From NCBI GenBank assembly GCA_950295325.1, contig OX485806.1, positions 20,398,001 to 20,462,000 on the forward strand: a DNA stretch of 64,000 nt, given 5' to 3'. The stretch comes from Polytrichum commune. Taxonomy: Eukaryota; Streptophyta; Polytrichopsida; Polytrichales; Polytrichaceae. Shown piece after piece: positions 23,261-34,403 of the stretch (its first letter is position 1; every line of letters starts with the position of its first letter). Both the position numbers and the translations under genes were made by a program. Under the pieces are notes generated by a model. The model was not told where the DNA came from and did not search any database. It saw only the letters and a program-made list of their open reading frames with translations.

Positions 23261-23799
23261 TAGAATCCTTACCTCCTGGAAAGACCGATTCAACCTTGGA
23301 TATTGTGATGACCTTCTCCAAATTAACCCAGCATGAAGAAACAAAAAACATATCCTCCGACCTCCTATTGTAATTTCTTAGCCCAAATCATGTAGAGTTT
23401 AGACTTAGAATCTAGGCTTTGGGAGACTTCTGAGGGCTAGAATTCCTCTAAACTTCCGTAGCTGTAGATTCCTACAACATGTGGAGGTCATATGGAGTGC
23501 TCTTTCGAAACAGCATGTCATACTTAACCCTCATTGCCCCCTTCAAAGACCGTTTCCTCGTACACTATGAAATAGATATCCTCTGACCTCGTCAATTTCT
23601 TTTGCCCCAGTTGTAGAGTGGTTGATTCTAGGGAGCTTTGGAGTTCCAGGAGACTTACTAGGTGGACGAAATAAAACGATGTTGCATCACAAGGTCGATG
23701 CCTGATTCCATCCAGAGCTTTCTTACACTCAATCAGATTGCTCATATTTCTTTCTTGTACACGTGGGTTATTTGAATTCTTTTCTCTCTGCAACCACTT
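23261..23799. repeat. Two-copy tandem duplication upstream of DA1
   Basis: The sequence from about 23245 to 23430 ('gctcctctttcgacacagc', 'cctgga.agaccg', 'atcctccgacctc', 'aatttctt') recurs in diverged form at about 23500-23660 ('gctctttcgaaacagc', 'ttcaaagaccgtttcc', 'atcctctgacctcg', 'caatttctttt'). It continues the array to its left. No gene; the 89-codon minus frame here has no motif. Confidence 0.5.
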
Positions 23800-24125
23800 C
23801 TCGTAGGATATGAAACAGGCATGAGTGCAAGATGATTAGCAAATTCAAATCGTGCCCGTAGCCATTTGCCTCAAACATTTCAAAGTACATGTGAATATCT
23901 TATTTATCGAAGTGAAGAATCTTGTGCTCATTCAGTCATGTAGAACCCCCAATCATGTTGACTATTGAGCCCAGAATCGTTAGCACTCTTTAGGAACATA
24001 GTCTAATGTCTTTTAATCACATGTCTTTGATAACCGTTTTGAAATCCACACCTAACCACATACCACTCAATATAGGTGTCCAGGTTATTGCTGTGTTGGA
24101 GTTAGGCACGTCTACCTTGAGAGTT
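23800..24125 (+). repeat. Dispersed repeat family A, copy 3
   Basis: One of the more complete copies: 'cacttctcgtaggatatgaa', 'gatgattagcaaattcaaat', 'gttgactattga', 'agtctaatgtcttttaa', 'cacatgtcttt', 'cctaaccacataccactcaa', 'taggtgtcc' and 'taggcacgtctacctt'. It ends about 110 bp before the splice acceptor of the first DA1 coding exon, so it lies in the leader intron or promoter. Confidence 0.65.
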
Positions 24126-24234
24126 TACCACTAGCCTAGGCTTGACTTTCATTCCGAACTCAATTCTCGGAAATCGGTTCGTTGAGCCCAAATCGACAAG
24201 GGTGGGAGCTCACATGTTATGTTCTTTTGTGCAG

Positions 24235-24252
24235 GGTGACGAAGCCATCAAG
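24235..24252 (+). other. DA1: 5' UTR part of the first DA1 coding exon
   Basis: 'cttttgtgcag' ends at 24234 as a strong splice acceptor, followed by 18 bases of leader and the ATG at 24253. This implies at least one upstream non-coding exon, whose position is not certain; a candidate donor lies at 20113. Confidence 0.6.
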
Positions 24253-27200
24253 ATGAAGTGGTTCGAGAAGCTGTTTGGGCCTGCTAATTACCGCCAATAT
24301 GGCGAGAATGAATTCTATGAGTACTCCAGGAATCGGTCCTCTGAACCGTCACGAAGTGACCGTGACTCTGGATGGCACAGTACTGGTGCTAGTTCAAGTT
24401 ATGGGGGATGGCGAGGACCCTCCATATTCGAGGTAGGCTATCTCACAAACAAATTCTGTTTGAAGTGCTGGCTTTTATGGTACATCAACCTAGGATTTTC
24501 CCCTTTTCTTACAAGCTTTGAAATTTAATGAATAAAAGAGAATCACTCACCCTCTTCCAATGATTGTCTTTATTGCATCTTGGCCTTCACAAAACCAGAA
24601 GGCAATAATACGCTGGTGAGAAAGGTCTATAAATAGAACTCTAGGGTAGGTTGTGTTTATATTTTGTAGGAATCATGGAAGATTTGTAGTAAACTTTCAG
24701 AATTGCCCAAACGCTTCCAGTTACTGTCTTTGTTGCATCTTAGCTTTGGAAAATATCCAGAAGGCAATAATACATGTGACAATTCTCTAGAAACAATAAT
24801 GTATTATTATAATGGTGAAGTGCGAATCTTTCATGAAAGATTGATTGCATGATGAGAAAGATTTGGGAGAAATCAAAATCTAGCGTATTAGTTGTGTTTC
24901 TAAGAAATTTTAAGAACTATGAGAGATATTAATGCACCATGGATGCTAGAGGGTGGCTGAAACCCACAGCCTTGAGTTGGATCCCATGGGAGCTCCAAAG
25001 TTAAGTCACCTATGGTTGGAATATTACTTAGATGGGTAACCTCCCTAACACTTGATTTCCGATGCACGTTGCCACCTATGGTCCACCCAATCATAGAAGG
25101 AGTATCCAAGGGGCAATCATTGAATAATTTCAACCAACCGTGTACTAAGAATCTAGGGGCTTGTCCTTGAGGGAGATAAGTGCCGGTGAGTTGGTCTGCA
25201 TCTGTTCAAGGTGTTCACCTTCAAAAAGAGGTAGTAAACGTCGGGAACCCTCTGATTCTTGTAATCCTGTTCCGGGATTACATATATATGTAGACCAACT
25301 CACAAGTGAAGCAACACCATATGATTCACTCCGATGGCAACATCAAAGTCGTCTTTCTTCCTTTGGATGCTAGTATTCATGTCGTGTCACCCGATTTATT
25401 CCTTTTGTATTTATATAATATTTTTTCTGATGGTTAATCTTCGAACTGAAACATCTCTATTCAGGATCCATATGCCGACATGTATTCCAACCAGGGAGGG
25501 AGCCATAACCCGTACCAGGACATGAAATTCTTGCACCAGGATGAGAGGTTTGCACATTCATACGCGGACCTGTATGGTGCATTGCCTAGTGAGTCCAACA
25601 CCACCGGTCGGCTTATAACCCAGCCTCAATGGCGGACAAGCACTGAAGAGGTTGGGCTCGCCAACAAGGATGCCAACAAGGTTGCCAACAAGGATGCTGA
25701 CTCCTCAGATGATGACAGTAGTACGTGCCACCACTTAACTCCTTTCTCACACATGGCTCTCACTTGTCAGTCATTTACCTGGGATGTGAAGAATCGAAGG
25801 AGGTCTATTACCGGAGTGAATGAAAGCGATTTTACTGCCGGTTAGGAGCTTAACATAGGTGTCCGATTAAGGAAGCTAACTGAATTAGTTTCATCTACCT
25901 TGCACTTGTTGAAACACTGACCTTGAAGGTTTCAATAAGACTTTGTAAAATCATGTACGTAGTGGTCAAGCCTTGCTTAGCGATTATGCTGACATGCCTA
26001 GTCTTGATTGGAGGAAGTACATTCTCACTTGTAATTGATGATCATGTCATGGCTTGAACATTATGTCTGGTAAATGGACACGTGCAGTCCAAACATCGGT
26101 TTTAGTAGGTCTTTAGTATCTAATGGATTATGATAATGATGAGGTAGGTTGGACGCTTATTACAACCCTTGGTAATAGGGCTCCTTGCATCCATCACCTA
26201 GTTCCCAAAGGTTTGCATCTAAATAGATATGTCTAATTTGGATACTTTTCTCACTCGACCCACTTCTAGTAAGATACAAAACATGCAATTAGTGCGAGAT
26301 GGTTAGCAAATCCAAATCGCACTCCCAACTATGTTGACTATTGAACCTAAATTAGTTACCATATTATGAGCACGTAGTCCAATGTCTTTTAAACATATGT
26401 CTTTTTGGTGTCTGTTCTTAAATCCAAACTTAACCACATACCATTCGACTTTAGGTTTCCAAATTACTGCTATAATGTTGGAACTAGGCATGTCTATCTT
26501 ACATCAATGGACAATATAGATGGCATATAATACTGGAGATAGCAGATCATCATCTAGGCTTGAGTAGCAAAATCTGTTATGAAACTCTTGCCAAATTCGG
26601 TCCTACTTGAGATTCCAACTGATTGTAACAAATGGAACCAATCTTACAATCAAGCAGGCTTGCTAATGTGTGGAAGTTGGTTTGTTCTCAGGCAGAGATG
26701 ATGATGAAGAGGACGAGTCTGATGAGGATGAGGATTTATCTAAAGCTTTGCATGAAACTTTGAATCTCAAATACCCACCTCCATATGGCACTTCCAACAT
26801 TGCACCCGCATACACCCCAAGCATGACACCTGCACTAAGGTTTGATAAATTAATAACCTTTAGTACAAAAAAAATTCCATGTGTTTGTTTGAAGTCTTGC
26901 AAATGTAATGATTTTTTTTAGCACATCACTAAACTATTTTATTCTAATTAAAGAATACCGTCAATGCATTCAAGTTCATCCGCTCCAGTCTTCAGATGGT
27001 GAAAATCCTGTGAAAAATTTATCTCCTTGTGCTGAATCCAATGAGCGCTGACAAACGAAGAGGTGTTATTATTCTTCAACACCAATCTGTTTATTTCATA
27101 TTAAAATGATGTTTCTGTTATGGTGTCCAGGTCAGCAGGGATTTCTTCATGTGCAGGATGTCATCGGCCACTTGGCTTTGGAAGGTTTTTGACGTGCTTG

Positions 27201-30200
27201 AACCAAAATTGGCACCCAGCTTGCTTCTGCTGCTGTCACTGCAGTAAAGCCATTGTAGACCGTGAGGTATGCAATTTACCTACTCATGTTTCCAATCACT
27301 CCAAAGATTAATGGGGTAATTGGATTAGTAAGTTCTTGTCAAAATTTCTGTGAAGATATCTGTTACAGATTTTCTAGTACACAGCATATGCTGCTGCTTA
27401 ATGTTTCTTCTATGTATCCTGGCTCTGAGTACCGTAGAGGCAGCTCTGTTTCATCTTTACTAATGCCCGAATGTAGTTTCCACATAGGATTCATACGTGC
27501 CTCAACCAATGTAAGATTGACACGTGAAAAAACTGGTGGGAAATCTAATTATATTTTGTCAGAATAGAGAGCCCTCTACATTAGTTTCAAGGTACTCAAG
27601 AGAGAGGATACAGACATTTTTTAAAGGATAGTGAGAAATCTGCACACTGGATGTGGATTTTAGGTAGGCTGCGTGACGGTATACAGCTAACATCATTTAT
27701 TCTGTTTCTGATTAGTGCACAAAGTATGAAATTGGATTAATGAGTTGTTGAGTTGCTAATCTACGTCCTTTTGTGCAGTTCTCTGTGCAAGGAAACGAAC
27801 CATATCATCGAGGCTGTTACAAAGCGCTCTTCCACCCGAAGTGCGAGATCTGCAATATCTACGTAATCCTCTCTGGCTTTCAATCTCTCATTTGTTTTTT
27901 GTTTTTAATTTTTTTTGGGAGTTGTTGTTGTTGTTGTTGTTGTAGCACACAACACATTTACCCGATAAGACTTTGAATTGATGCTGCTTGACTAAGGATA
28001 TGAAACTGATGTTTTATTTGAGTAGGACTTTAATGTGGTCTATTTACAACGCATTTTGAGTGACATGATAAAATGCTAAGTTTAAATATTGAACTGATTC
28101 ACATTCTCGTCAAGAGGCAAGATCAACTTGTACACTTGAAGTAAGCTGGCCAAATGATACCTTAGTTGGAAGCTGATTGAGGGTCACAAGTATTAATTAA
28201 TACTTTACAATATCTGACTGTAAATTTGTTCTAGTGATCAATGGTTGAAATAGCAGCAGCTTTAAAAATTAAAAAATCGGGCTGCTTGCAGATCCCTCCA
28301 AACGGTCAAGGGTTGATTGAGTATCGGTCGCATCCATTTTGGAATCAAAAGTATTGCCCCTCGCATGAGAAAGATGGCAGGAAGCGTTGCTGTAGCTGTG
28401 ATCGTATTGAGGTATGGTGTTCCTTGCCTATCTACAATGTATGTGGCCCATTTGTGGGCACTTCCGACTCAACAGAAATTTTTTTGTTGGATCGGATCAA
28501 GAATTGTCTCATGATCCAGTTAGCAATCGCGATGATTCATGAAGATTGTGGTTTCAAGAATCAAAATCGGAATTGAGATGCAAAAGCTATAAGAGGTCAA
28601 GCTGAAAATTCTCTTTTTCTCCTTGAGTGATCTCATAGGCACTCCCAATTGTGTCAATAACTCAACCTAGAATGCTTATATAATACTTCTGAGCACATCG
28701 CCCAATCTCATTGCAACACATGTCTTTTTGATGTCCATTCTTAACTGCAAGCCTTGCCATATACCACTTAAATAGAGATGTTCAATCAAGAGGAGTGACC
28801 ACAGAAAGACCAAATTAAAAATGTTCTAGGATATGCATGAAATTGTTTAAAGTATTTTCAGTTGTAGAATAAGAAACTTATTGAGCTGAGACGAGGGTAG
28901 GGATAATAGACATCTTCATTTTAGCTGGGCTCATAGCAACCGAATACGTAGCAGATTAGAAATTAGGAAAAGGATTAATAATTCTCCAAGCCCTAAGGAG
29001 ATTCTGGAAATTGAGCTGTTTGAGAAGGATGCCACCACTAAGTATTGAATTGAATTGAATTGAACATATTGCAGCCGACGCATGCAAAGTACATAGCCCT
29101 GGAAGATGGAAGGAGGTTGTGTTCAGAATGCAATGAAACTGCTGTAATGGATACCAAGGATTGCCAACCCCTCTTCAAGGAAATTCTGAAATTCTACAAA
29201 AACCTGGGCATGAACATCGAGCAGCAAATTCCCATGCTTCTGGTGGAGAGAGAAGCTCTCAACAATGCCCGAGAGGTTGAGAAAGACGTAAGTTGCCACT
29301 CTCCCTTCTCTGTTTTTCCTCTCGTTTACCCACTTCTTTTTCTTTAATGTTTTATTCTTAGTTACAAACGAATCGTTTTATTTCATTGCCAAAAACAACA
29401 TACAAGGTCAGTAGGACCTGAAACTGAGAGGGACAGCTCCGTGGGGTGCATGCGGTAAAATCAGAGAACCCAACTCCTTCATATGTCACATATCTCAATT
29501 GTGACACATGACCACCTTGGTAGCAAAGTTATTTCTTGGTTTTGTTATTCAATAGTAGGGCGAGACAAAATGGCTGAATATGAGTGTACCTCTACAGTAT
29601 ATAGCTAAAGGATACCTTTTTCAGTCAATTTTCAGTTGACACTAAGCCCCGAATTAGACTAGCAATTGAGATGCAATTACCGCAAACATATAGGGGGAGG
29701 CTTTCAACATGAATGGACAAAGATACACTTGTATGCTTTCCGAGTAGATTAAGGTTCTCTAGAGGTACAGTAAGATTGCGTTACATGTTTGTGATGGAGA
29801 AGTGCATTTAATCCTCAAGATTATGCATGGGACAAAATTTCTTTGCGATCTTGGTGACGATGGTTTCTTGTTATGTTTTGTGCAGGAACACGTTCATGCT
29901 CCAGAAACTCGAGGGCTGTGTCTGTCAGAAGAGCAAACCATCACTACAGTGAGTAAATTGTTGCAAACTTGACGTGTATGCGCGAGTAAAATCTTGTGTT
30001 CTTATTGTTGTGGCTTGAGTCAGAAACATGGCACCCTATCATTTCCATCAAGATAGACGTGGCTAAATCAATTCCCACTCAAATTTTAGAAATCCATCTA
30101 TCCAAATCAAGCAGTGTCTCTTGAGGTTTTAGGGATTACGGTTATGATCTAGATAGGTCCCATAAATTTACCACTGACGGTGGAGGGTTGGCTTGAAACA

Positions 30201-31921
30201 GGTGTTTGGTAATAGCCCAGATGCTCATGGAGGTTATCCCGAACATCATGAAACAGAAGTCAAGAAGTTGACACGGCATTGCGAGGTGACAGCCATTTTA
30301 ATTCTGTATGGCCTACCAAGGTAAGCTAACTTTCACTCAAATTCTCCAATTTGCATGACATTAATTAAGAATTTTAAAGAATGATATATACTACTTAGGG
30401 TGAGTTTCTATGTCTGTCAGTGATCCACTAGATTTTAGATAATAGTGAGTTGGAAATGTTCTCATGAAGATAACAAAGACAACCAACCGATCACAATCTA
30501 GTTGCCTACCAGGATGTGTAGGACCATGACCATGAGCCACCAGACTTCTATGGGACCATTATACACTTAATATAACAATAGTTGCTTGACACATACGAAC
30601 ACTACCCCATCAGATTTCACCTACATTTATCCCTATTCCCATCGAAGTTTGGTGGGCGAGCAACACACGTGAAAACTCATCCTTAGAGCCACATGCATAG
30701 GGATGCAAAATTGATCTCAATCATGTATTTTCCTCAAAAACAATTGGAATGATTGATCTCATATTGTGTAAGTTAGAGGATGTCCTCAAATGGTTGGTTG
30801 CTTTAAATTTATGTTGACAAGGATGTGGGTGTTGCAGGCTCTTGACAGGGTCCATTTTAGCACACGAACTCATGCACGCATGGCTTCGTCTGGATGGTAA
30901 GAATGCTAAACACCTTCTAGGTTGTCGTCTTTCCACACTCAGAATGTTATTTAGACTTTTGGTTAGGACACTTTGGAGGAAGACATGGATTTTTCATTTC
31001 CTATAGCAACTCCTCACCATGGACATCATCAAGTATAGCAATTTCTATGGTCACTTGAATGATTCTCTCAATAATCAGTTTTCAAAGTTTCTTTAGGTCA
31101 CTTTCAGATCATGCTCATGTCACACTTTAACCTACATACATATCATAAATCTTTATTTTCTACATTGTTGAAGCAAATTATCAAGAGAATTCTCAAAGAT
31201 TGACTTTCCAGGCATTTTCAAGGCAAGAACGCATGCCCATTCTGTCCACAAAGCCTATATGCTTTCCAAATCCTCATTGCCCACCAATTATTAAGAGAGT
31301 GAGGCAACTGATCTTTAAACCCCCTTTCTACTCTCAAGAATTGAGGGTTCAAGGATTTTAGAGTGGTGTTTCTCTCTCTCTCAAACATTTGTGGATAATG
31401 AAGATGTATGACATGGGGACTCTGTGAGAGGAGCATGTGGCATCGGCCCCATAAACCTAGAAAGCTTAATATTATTTAAAGAATGAACCTACAATGACCA
31501 TAGAAGTTGCTGTTAGATACTTAAAATTCACACATGAACATGGTTTGCATGACTTTCTTCTGATTCTATAAACATTTGTTTTTGTATACGTCCAGGCAAT
31601 TTTCCAAACCTGGAGAACGATGTAGAGGAAGGCATCTGCCAAGTGATAGCACATATATGGCTTCGAAGCGAGCTCGAATTTAAGTCCAGCCGAAAAACTG
31701 CAACTGCAAACGCAACTGCAAATACAAACACACACGCAAATGCAAATCTGTCATATTCTGCTGCCAGCAAACGCTTGGGAGAATTCTTCCTACACCAAAT
31801 TGAGACCGACGCGTCACCCGTGTATGGTGATGGGTTCCGATCTGCATACGCAGCTGCCTCTAAATATGGGCTTGTGAAAACGCTTGCACATTTGAGGAAA
31901 ACTGGCCGAATTCTCGGCTAA
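24253..31921 (+). CDS. DA1: DA1-type ubiquitin-activated peptidase, 11 coding exons
   Basis: Coding exons: 24253-24432, 25465-25717, 26692-26839, 27131-27266, 27779-27862, 28292-28411, 29075-29287, 29886-29948, 30202-30320, 30838-30896, 31596-31921. All introns are GT-AG and the joined frame gives 566 residues ending in TAA. The order is an MKWFEKLFG start, a Tyr/Gly-rich linker, an acidic UIM-like motif (155-171), a LIM domain (Cys201-Cys264) with a second Cys/His-rich half to about 310, and a C-terminal peptidase domain with HELMH at 448-452 and a downstream EEG at 469-471. Known family role: plant DA1 peptidases are activated by ubiquitination and cleave growth regulators, limiting cell proliferation in organs. 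The ATG at 24253 is chosen because it follows a good acceptor (24234) and matches the family N-terminus; the in-frame upstream extension is intronic. Odd points: one UIM, Thr at the usual Ser position, and an Ala/Asn/Thr-rich insert at about 490-510. Confidence 0.93.
24941..25067 (+). ncRNA. 5S rRNA-like sequence in DA1 intron 1
   Basis: Plus-strand similarity to plant 5S rRNA. GGATGC opens it, then GGATCCCAT, 'gctccaaagttaag' and 'tacttagatgggtaacctcc', in the order and spacing of the 5S core, with a 'gatgca' near the 3' end that could pair with the opening GGATGC. The internal promoter box A region (AAGTTAAG) and the box C region (GATGGGTAACCTCC) are the best kept parts. The stretch between GGATGC and GGATCCC differs from 5S. 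It may be a 5S pseudogene, a fragment of a 5S-carrying Cassandra-type TRIM or 5S-derived SINE, or a 5S mimic. It sits between DA1 coding exons 1 and 2 in the sense orientation. Confidence 0.75.
26245..26510 (+). repeat. Dispersed repeat family A, copy 4 (DA1 intron 2)
   Basis: Shares 'gatggttagcaaatccaaat', 'gttgactattgaacct', 'agtccaatgtcttttaaac', 'atgtctttttggtgtctgtt', 'aaccacataccattc' and 'taggcatgtctatctt' with the copy at 23800. It lies in the intron between coding exons 2 and 3 in the sense orientation. Confidence 0.7.
28600..28815 (+). repeat. Dispersed repeat family A, copy 5 (DA1 intron 6)
   Basis: A 5'-truncated copy with 'cactcccaattgtgtcaata', 'gagcacatcgcccaatct', 'acatgtctttttgatgtcca', 'ccatataccactta' and 'gttcaatcaagaggagtgac'. 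It lies in the intron between coding exons 6 and 7. Confidence 0.6.
30398..30682. mobile_element. GGGTGAG-type MITE in DA1 intron 9
   Basis: 285 bp between GGGTGAGTTTCTATG at the left and the inverted, slightly decayed 'gaaaactcatcc' at the right. It is flanked on both sides by TTA (30395-30397 and 30683-30685), the 3-bp duplication expected for a Tourist-type element. The interior matches the copy at 14170 ('actagatttagataatagtg', 'accaggatgtg', 'atttggtgggcgagc'-like order). It sits wholly inside the intron between coding exons 9 and 10. Confidence 0.8.
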
Positions 31922-33664
31922 AATCGTTCAAGGAAAAAGCCAACCACATGTGCCGACTCCTCAATGTGTCAAGTGATATTTGTATCTTGTAATCAATACC
32001 TTTCTTTCACACACTCAGCCTTTTCCCACAGAAGAAAACTTCCCTTTCTCTACTTATTATTTATCTGTAGTGAAGCAAATCCAGACAGTGTGTCATATTC
32101 GCCTGGTGGACACAGTACTATAGGTTTCTCACCTTCCAAATTACTACTTGGTGACATTAATTTAGACTAGATTAGGTTTTCAAGGATATCCTGGCCCCAT
32201 TATTTGTTGTGAACAATCAAAGCTTTCTGAGGGTCCACTTGACTCTCATCAAACTGAAGAGATGTAGGTACCTTGTAGCCTTGCCGAACTTTTGTGCCAG
32301 GCCGAAATCTTTACAATTATGCAATACAAGCATATGAGAGGTGACATTTAATTAGGCTATTAGGTGCTGTCCATCTGTTTAAAATGCTGGCTTTTCCGTA
32401 GACCCCATCTTCATAACTAGTAGCCCATGGACAAGGAGACTCCTCAATATTCAGGGCTTACTCCTTCAAGAAGCCGACATTTCGATCTATCTATCTAGCT
32501 AGAGTCTATTTAGGTGCGGTTTGCAGTAGGAGCAGGGCCACCAAAATGTAGGAGAATATTCACAGTGAATAGGCAGTAGAAAAGTGTGACATACTGCAAG
32601 TTTGGAGGAGTTTATGTGGTACAAATCACCCAACCATGAGCTATGGAGAGGGAGGCTTGACAGCAACAAACATGAAGGTGAAGAAGACATACCACTTAGA
32701 ATGACCTCTTGCTTCCCTCGTGTCCGCTTCTATAGCCCCTAAACCCTAAACCCCTGCCTCTAGTTTTTATTTCAAATTGGAGAATTTCTCAATCCTGTTC
32801 ACATTGGACCACTTCTACGTATTGTGGTTTAACCCCATTCACATGGAAGCTCTGCGTGTCACAAAAAGGAGAATTTCGAAGGAACATGCTGAAGGAATCC
32901 GAACTGCGACAACTTATTGTGCTTAGCATTTTCCTTGTGGAGTGCGTTCAAGTGGAGTGAGGCCCAAGGGACATTACTTGAATCCTGTTTATAATATGGC
33001 GTCAAGAGGAAGCAATATCCATTTTCAATCAGCTCAGACTAGGTGCTCTTTAGACTTCTCAAAGAGATTGGTAACATTACCGGACTCTTCCAATGTAAAA
33101 AGGTCAGAGGTGCATTCAAGCCTCACATTGAAACGTGTTTTTTTTTATTGAAAAACCTAAGAGCACTGAAATGCATCCAGTCACAATTTGAGACATTTTT
33201 CAGTTCTGCTAATTAGGGCTGCTTATGAACGTGAGAGACAACTTATGGCCGATGGAGTTGCCTACATAGTTATGACAAAGTGTTATCTGGTTTTATATAG
33301 TTCATGTCAGAACTCAATGTCAAGGTGCAAGAGAATTGTGAGATTGTGAAGTTGTTTACAAGAAATTGCAGTAAGTTCCAGATGTGAAATGCAAACAAAG
33401 ATCCTCCCAAGCGCTGCCACTCCCTAAGCCCTAAAAGCGAGGATTCTTTACCTGCTGTTGCAAACCTTTATGCAATCTTGTGAGGAACTCACTTGATGTG
33501 TAATATTTATGGGTGTTTATAAGGTATGTGTACTAGCCTTATTGTAAACACGTTCATCTCCACATACAACTTTCATCATTTGATCAAATTGAGAATTTTC
33601 TCAGCTGTTGAGCAATTGCAAATCACGAGGACTGGCATTTCAGGTTTTGAACTCGGAGTTCAGA
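31922..33664. other. DA1 3' flank, no further gene
   Basis: Begins with the DA1 3' untranslated region; no canonical AATAAA was seen within the first few hundred bases. Two telomere-type CCCTAAA units occur at about 32737-32752. No other gene is supported; a 69-codon plus frame at 32942-33151 lacks a motif. Confidence 0.45.
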
Positions 33665-33815
33665 TATGAAAGATATAGGAGGTCAATGTGAAGATGCTCT
33701 TTCTCTTCAAGTCATCACATAGACCCTCCCAATTGTGTTCACTATTGAATCTACAATAGTGTTTATATTTCGAGCACATAATCTAATCTCATTATAACCC
33801 TTGTCTTTTTTGTGT
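33665..33815 (+). repeat. Dispersed repeat family A, copy 6 (partial)
   Basis: Carries 'gaagatgctctttctcttca', 'ccctcccaattgtgttcact', 'gagcacataatctaatct' and 'cttgtctttttt'. The right part is missing. It is most similar to the copy at 28600. Confidence 0.55.
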
Positions 33816-34403
33816 ATGCAAACAAAACAACATTAGATAGGCATTAAGTACATTAAGATAGGCCATTTTCTTGGAAAATCTTTTTAGTATGACATTTGAG
33901 GCCAAAGTATCATATTACTGAAAATATAACATTCAGATAATACGACAAGTTCTTGTGTAACCAAACGCATCTTAATAAAAGTGGGAGAACAATAGAGTTA
34001 TTCATAAAGCAAAGTAGATGAAATCAAAGGTTTTGTCCCAAACCTTGGGTTTATGAGAATTAAAACAAAGTCACTCAAGTTTTCTTAATGTTTAAATTAT
34101 CATCCAAAAGGAGTGTTGTCAAGCTATTAGAAACCAATTTCTTTAGTTTGTCCTACTAAGATGAGTGAGCCAAGCTATCCTTGCATAAGCTGATCTAAGA
34201 TTTAGGTCAACAGGTCTCATGTGCGTACTCTTTTTTAAATCCTCAAATTCTCAAAGAGGAGGTCCCAAAACTTGAACCCAACTTTTAAAATAGGCTGCAA
34301 AACACAATGAGCTAGCAAGCTCTTAGTAGAAAGTTTCCTCAAAGAAGGATCAAACGCACGATTTGGTCCTTTACGGATAACCCTAGCATATCCCAAAAAT
34401 TGA
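33816..34403. other. Intergenic, no gene seen
   Basis: AT-rich; no open frame of interest, no terminal repeats seen. Confidence 0.4.

Noticed and set aside
24900-25133. 77-codon minus-strand frame in DA1 intron 1
   Set aside because: It is the antisense of the 5S rRNA-like sequence.
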